Source of the DNA: Mesorhizobium sp.
GTDB lineage: Bacteria; Pseudomonadota; Alphaproteobacteria; Rhizobiales; Rhizobiaceae
Length of the DNA: 41,200 nt
Assembly (NCBI GenBank): GCA_004020545.1
Contig: SAQE01000047.1
Span: 10,001-51,200 of the forward strand
Reading direction: 5' to 3'
This document shows, piece after piece, positions 38,268-41,200 of this stretch (positions are counted from its first letter, which is position 1; the number at the start of each line of letters is the position of its first letter). Both the position numbers and the translations under genes were made by a program. Below the pieces are notes generated by a model that did not search any database, was not told where the DNA came from, and saw only the letters and a list, made by a program, of their open reading frames with translations.

Positions 38268-39434
38268 ATGATCAGAACCTTCCTGCGCCATGTCGGTCCG
38301 CCAATCACGCTGCTTGGCCTGCTGCTCGCCTTGCTGCCGGCGGACGCCTTCGCAGGCTCCTGCCCCGAGGATTGCAGCGGGCCTCCGCCGCCGCCCGTCA
38401 ACGTCTACAGCCACACCACCGCCGGCCATATGAGCCCGGCGACCGCAGGTGCGTTGCCCCGCGTGTATGTGCCGAACCGCTCCTCGAACAGCGTCTCGGT
38501 GATCGACATGGCGACGCTCAAGGAGGTCGACAGGTTTCCGGTCGGCAGCAAGCCGCAGCACGTCGTTCCCTCCTGGGACCTGAAGACGCTCTGGGTGGCC
38601 AACAACGGCACCGGCAGGAACGGCAGCCTGACACCGATCGACCCGACGACCGCCAAGCCCGGCAAGCAGGTTCCGGTCGACGACCCCTACAACATGTATT
38701 TCATGCCGGATGGCAGCGCCGCCATCATCGTCGACGAGGCGCTGAAGCAGCTCGACCTGCGCGATCCGCAGACCATGGCCCTGAAGTCGATCATCCCGAC
38801 GCCGACCTGCCCCGGCATCAACCATGCCGATTTCTCGACCGACAATTCCTATGCGATCTTCACCTGCGAATATGGCGACGGCGGGCTGGCCAAGATCGAC
38901 CTGAAGAACCAGAAGGTGCTCGGCCATCTCGACCTGTCGAAGATGGGCATGCCGCAGGACATAAGGCTGTCGCCCGACGGCAAGATCTTCTACGTCGCCG
39001 ACATGATGAACGACGGCGTCTTCCTCATCGACGGCGACAGTTTCAAGGAAATCGGCTTCATCCCGACGGGAATAGGCGCGCACGGCTTCGTCGTCAGCCG
39101 CGACAGCAAGCGGCTCTACGTCTCGAACCGCGGCTCGCACAAGATGGAGCAGGGCCGCGCCGACGGGCCGGGCAGCGTGACCGTGATCGACTTCGCCACC
39201 CGCTCGGTCGTCGCCCAATGGCCGATCCCCGAAGGCGGCAGCCCCGACATGGGCAATGTCAGCGCCGACGGCAAGCAGCTCTGGCTCTCTGGCCGCTTCG
39301 ACAGCGAGGTCTACATGATCGACACGGCGAACGGCGCCGTGACCAAGATCCGCGTCGGTGTGGAACCGCATGGCCTGACGGTGTGGCCCCAGCCAGGGCG
39401 GTATTCGCAGGGGCATACGGGGAATATGCGGTAG
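38268..39434 (+). CDS. Secreted YVTN-type beta-propeller protein
   Basis: A 388-residue exported protein. A signal peptide (residues 1-27, ending DAFAG) is followed by a Cys-Pro-rich linker (SCPEDCSGPPPPPV). Repeated blades then carry YVTN-like signatures: VYVPNRSSNSVSVIDMAT, LWVANNGTGRNG, KRLYVSNRGSHKMEQG and QLWLSGRFDSEVYMIDTANG. Such seven-blade propellers bind partners or act in methanol/quinoprotein-type redox chains, but no catalytic residues can be named. The start at 38268 is at the signal peptide; the upstream open frame overlaps the previous gene and is ignored. Confidence 0.88.
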   Translation: MIRTFLRHVGPPITLLGLLLALLPADAFAGSCPEDCSGPPPPPVNVYSHTTAGHMSPATAGALPRVYVPNRSSNSVSVIDMATLKEVDRFPVGSKPQHVVPSWDLKTLWVANNGTGRNGSLTPIDPTTAKPGKQVPVDDPYNMYFMPDGSAAIIVDEALKQLDLRDPQTMALKSIIPTPTCPGINHADFSTDNSYAIFTCEYGDGGLAKIDLKNQKVLGHLDLSKMGMPQDIRLSPDGKIFYVADMMNDGVFLIDGDSFKEIGFIPTGIGAHGFVVSRDSKRLYVSNRGSHKMEQGRADGPGSVTVIDFATRSVVAQWPIPEGGSPDMGNVSADGKQLWLSGRFDSEVYMIDTANGAVTKIRVGVEPHGLTVWPQPGRYSQGHTGNMR

Positions 39435-39477
39435 CGCGTTTGGGTGGCCTGCCACCCGAAGCTCGCAGAGCGAAGGG

Positions 39478-39562
39478 TGGTGCCCCTAGCCGGGATCGAA
39501 CCAGCACTCCTTGCGGAACTCGATTTTGAGTCGAGCGCGTCTACCAATTCCGCCATAGGGGC
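39478..39562 (-). tRNA. tRNA-Leu (anticodon CAA)
   Basis: Acceptor arms GCCCCTA and TAGGGGC pair perfectly, followed by discriminator A and an encoded CCA (39480-39478). The anticodon stem CTCGA/TCGAG encloses loop CTCAAAA, giving anticodon CAA for UUG codons. A long variable arm and the GGTTCGATCC T-arm match the class II tRNA-Leu layout. No intron or truncation. Confidence 0.97.
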
Positions 39563-39590
39563 TCAGGCCGGGCGGCCTGGATGGGCGCGG

Positions 39591-39618
39591 ACTATACGAG
39601 TGGACGGGTTTTCGTCAA
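39591..39618 (-). promoter_or_regulatory. Sigma-70 promoter of tRNA-Leu
   Basis: On the minus strand, TTGACG (39618-39613) is followed after 16 bases by TATAGT (39596-39591), a near-consensus pair. Transcription would begin about 20 bases before the tRNA. Confidence 0.7.
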
Positions 39619-39824
39619 CTGGCCTGTTGCGGATTTGACAACACCGCCCGTGCCCCTGCCACAGCTTTCGGTTTCATGGTGGCGCCGCCATTGTGCAGCG
39701 CGGAAAATCTTTCTAGACAGGCGGCGTGCCTGCGCCGAAACCCTTTGCTGCGGCGCTTTGGGTCCTTGTCTTCCTGCCTGTCGTTGCCCAAAACCGCTAA
39801 ACGCCTCGGGTGGCATGCATGAGA

Positions 39825-39870
39825 GCAATTCCAGGAAAAGCGCGCGGCGGTTTTCCGCCCGGAATTGCGT
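39825..39870. repeat. Palindromic intergenic repeat, family 1, copy C (first module only)
   Basis: GCAATTCC (39825-39832) and GGAATTGC (39861-39868) form the outer arms, with an inner GGCGG/CCGCC stem (TTTT loop). The second module found in copies A and B is missing. It lies just upstream of the ribosome site of the next gene. Confidence 0.8.
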
Positions 39871-39890
39871 CAACCGCATCAGGAGAGCCG

Positions 39891-40481
39891 ATGCTTCGCG
39901 GACTTTACGACTGGACCCTGTCGCTGGCGGCACGGAAATCGGCCCAATGGTGGCTGGCCTTCATCGCCTTCGTCGAAAGCTCCATCTTCCTGGTGCCGGC
40001 CGATGTGCTCTTTCTGCCGATGGCGCTGTCCAGGCCCGACCGCGCCTACCGCTACGCGCTGATCGCAACGGTCGCCTCGGTGCTGGGCGGCATCGCCGGC
40101 TGGTTCATCGGCCACTACGCTTTTGAGGCGGTCGCCAAGCCGATCCTTGAGTTCTACGGCAAGTATGATGAGTTCACGAAACTGCAGAATGAGGCAGGCG
40201 TCGGCTTCATCATCCTGATGCTGGTCACGTCGGGCGCTGCGCATTTGCCGCCAATCAAGGTGGTGACGATCCTGTCGGGCGTCATCGGCGTCAACCTCTT
40301 GCTGTTCATCGGGCTTGCGATCGTGGCGCGCGGCGCCCGTTTCATGCTGCTCGCCTGGCTGCTGCGCCGCTACGGCGAGTCGATCAAGGAGTTCATCGAA
40401 AAGCGCTTGGGAACGATCATCGGCGCCGGCGCCGCTGCCCTGATTTTGCTCTATATGCTCGTCAGATACGCCCACGGATAA
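39891..40481 (+). CDS. YqaA/DedA-family membrane protein
   Basis: A 196-residue inner-membrane protein of the DedA/VTT (SNARE-associated) group, YqaA branch. It has about five hydrophobic segments, the family-typical GGIAGWFIGHYAFE at about 65-80, and a reentrant-like stretch LMLVTSGAAHLPPIKVVTIL with Pro-Pro. Relatives take part in lipid carrier recycling (undecaprenyl phosphate) or envelope homeostasis. The start is at 39891 with AGGAGA ahead; the earlier in-frame codons lie in repeat sequence. DsbB-like follows 25 bases later. Confidence 0.88.
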   Translation: MLRGLYDWTLSLAARKSAQWWLAFIAFVESSIFLVPADVLFLPMALSRPDRAYRYALIATVASVLGGIAGWFIGHYAFEAVAKPILEFYGKYDEFTKLQNEAGVGFIILMLVTSGAAHLPPIKVVTILSGVIGVNLLLFIGLAIVARGARFMLLAWLLRRYGESIKEFIEKRLGTIIGAGAAALILLYMLVRYAHG

Positions 40482-40506
40482 CGCCCAAGCGAACGGACAA
40501 GGACCG

Positions 40507-41025
40507 ATGACAGCGACCATGAACCCCGACACCGGACGCCAGCGGACGCGCGCCGCGCTGTTCCTCGCGGCCGCCATGGCAGCCACCGTCGGCTCGGCGC
40601 TCGCCTTCCAGTATATCGGCGGCTACATCCCCTGCCATCTCTGCCTCGAGCAGCGCACGCCCTACTATATCGGCGTGCCGCTGATGCTGCTGGCGGCCGT
40701 CGCCTCGATGCTGGGCGCGCCGGCCTGGGCGACGCGCGGCCTGCTGGCGATCGGCGGTCTCCTGATGCTCTACGGCCTCTATCTCGGCGTCTACCATTCC
40801 GGCGTCGAATGGGCCTGGTGGCCGGGCCCCGCCGACTGCACGGCCGGAGCCGGTCCGGTCGACACCGGCGGCAAGGGCGTGCTCGACGCACTCGATAAAT
40901 TCGTGCCGCCCTCCTGCGACAAGGCCGCGCTTCGCATCCTCGGCCTGTCGCTCGCCGGCTGGAACGCCATCGCCAGCCTCATCCTCGCGGCCGTCGCCTT
41001 CCGCAGCGCGCTTTCGCGCGATTGA
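40507..41025 (+). CDS. DsbB-family disulfide bond formation protein
   Basis: A 172-residue inner-membrane protein with four helices. Cys43 and Cys46 in PCHLCLEQR form the first periplasmic redox pair, and Cys111 (ADCTAG) and Cys137 (PSCDKA) form the second. This is the four-cysteine relay by which DsbB re-oxidises DsbA and passes electrons to quinone. GGACAAGGACCG precedes the ATG. It probably shares a transcript with the yqaA-like gene. Confidence 0.92.
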   Translation: MTATMNPDTGRQRTRAALFLAAAMAATVGSALAFQYIGGYIPCHLCLEQRTPYYIGVPLMLLAAVASMLGAPAWATRGLLAIGGLLMLYGLYLGVYHSGVEWAWWPGPADCTAGAGPVDTGGKGVLDALDKFVPPSCDKAALRILGLSLAGWNAIASLILAAVAFRSALSRD

Positions 41026-41112
41026 GCTACTGAGGCGATTTGGAACTCGCGGCACCCTGCCTGCGGCTGGATGTGAAAGGTCGGCGCCGCCCCTCATTGC
41101 CCTGCCGGGCAT

Positions 41113-41138
41113 TTCTCCCCGTCACTATACGGGGAGAA
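41113..41138. repeat. Hairpin repeat, family 3, copy 2
   Basis: Perfect 10-base arms TTCTCCCCGT and ACGGGGAGAA lie around CACTAT. The element shares its arms with the hairpin at 35403-35432, and a smaller TGCCC/GGGCA stem precedes it at about 41098. Confidence 0.75.
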
Positions 41139-41147
41139 GGTGCCTGG

Positions 41148-41200
41148 TGTCCGAACCGGATAGATAGGTAACAGAATGGACCGATTAGAAGGGTGACAGT
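41148..41200. mobile_element. Candidate end of an insertion sequence (IS21-like), cut by the window edge
   Basis: Two imperfect ~25-base direct units (from about 41152 and 41177) share ACCG, TAG and GGTRACAG at fixed offsets (GGTAACAG at 41167-41174, GGTGACAG at 41192-41199). The stretch starts TGTCCGAACC. Multiple terminal repeats with a TG start are typical of IS21-family ends, but no transposase is inside the window. Confidence 0.4.

Larger units (their letters stand above)
39563..39890. other. Gene-free stretch between tRNA-Leu and yqaA-like gene
   Basis: About 330 bases. It holds the tRNA promoter at its left end and a copy of repeat family 1 (39825-39870) near the right. In between I saw no protein-coding frame that stood out. 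Confidence 0.7.

Noticed and set aside
39478-39562. tRNA-Leu as an integration site for a genomic island
   Set aside because: No integrase gene and no repeated tRNA end fragment were seen near it within the window.

Overview
The window looks like a chromosomal segment of a high-GC alphaproteobacterium of the Rhizobiales, most probably Mesorhizobium or a close relative. The reasons are the housekeeping gene order (clpB, DUF4167, prmC, prfA, ptsP, lysC, ubiG, then argJ-GNAT-mutT near ppiC and secA), the family-level look of the proteins, and short palindromic intergenic repeats of the kind that litter Mesorhizobium genomes. The genus is an inference from remembered families; nothing was searched.

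Layout. 1-4860: end of an M23 peptidase, a DHA2 drug exporter, a TMEM175-type channel, an L,D-transpeptidase and an MmcQ/YjbR protein. 4915-17282: core block on the minus strand with the chaperone clpB (heat-shock promoter and terminator visible), an inserted ArsR-SRPBCC pair, the DUF4167 protein, then lysC, ptsP, prfA and prmC read in that order, with a small A/B-barrel-like protein and ubiG divergent. 17308-18807: DMT exporter and divergent MarR regulator with two palindromic operators between them. 18879-22252: comF, glutaredoxin, nitrilase-like hydrolase and DUF1178 on the minus strand, with a methyltransferase divergent from comF. 22376-23521: an isolated Flp pilin, a small membrane protein and a Nudix hydrolase that ends the argJ-GNAT-mutT operon (23099-25538).

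25678-27655 is an accessory insert between argJ and ppiC: a haloacetate-dehalogenase-like hydrolase, a two-helix membrane protein and a divergent TetR regulator with a 34-bp operator. 27714-31629 holds the divergent secretion genes ppiC and secA. 31630-32028 is a gene-free nest of inverted repeats. 32029-35129 is a divergent pair: a large ATPase-LuxR regulator and a DUF4242 protein, with a perfect inverted repeat and phased direct repeats between them. 35182-39434 carries a small Trp/His-rich protein, a polysaccharide flippase translationally coupled to a FemAB/GNAT-like protein, and a secreted beta-propeller protein. 39478-41025: tRNA-Leu(CAA) with a clear promoter, a YqaA/DedA membrane protein and a DsbB-like protein. 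The last ~50 bases look like the end of an insertion sequence.

Most genes are ordinary core functions. The parts most worth following up are the three regulated accessory modules with visible operators (ArsR-SRPBCC flanked by direct repeats, the TetR-dehalogenase island, the LuxR-DUF4242 pair) and the repeat families. I saw no CRISPR array, rRNA operon, phage genes or complete mobile element.
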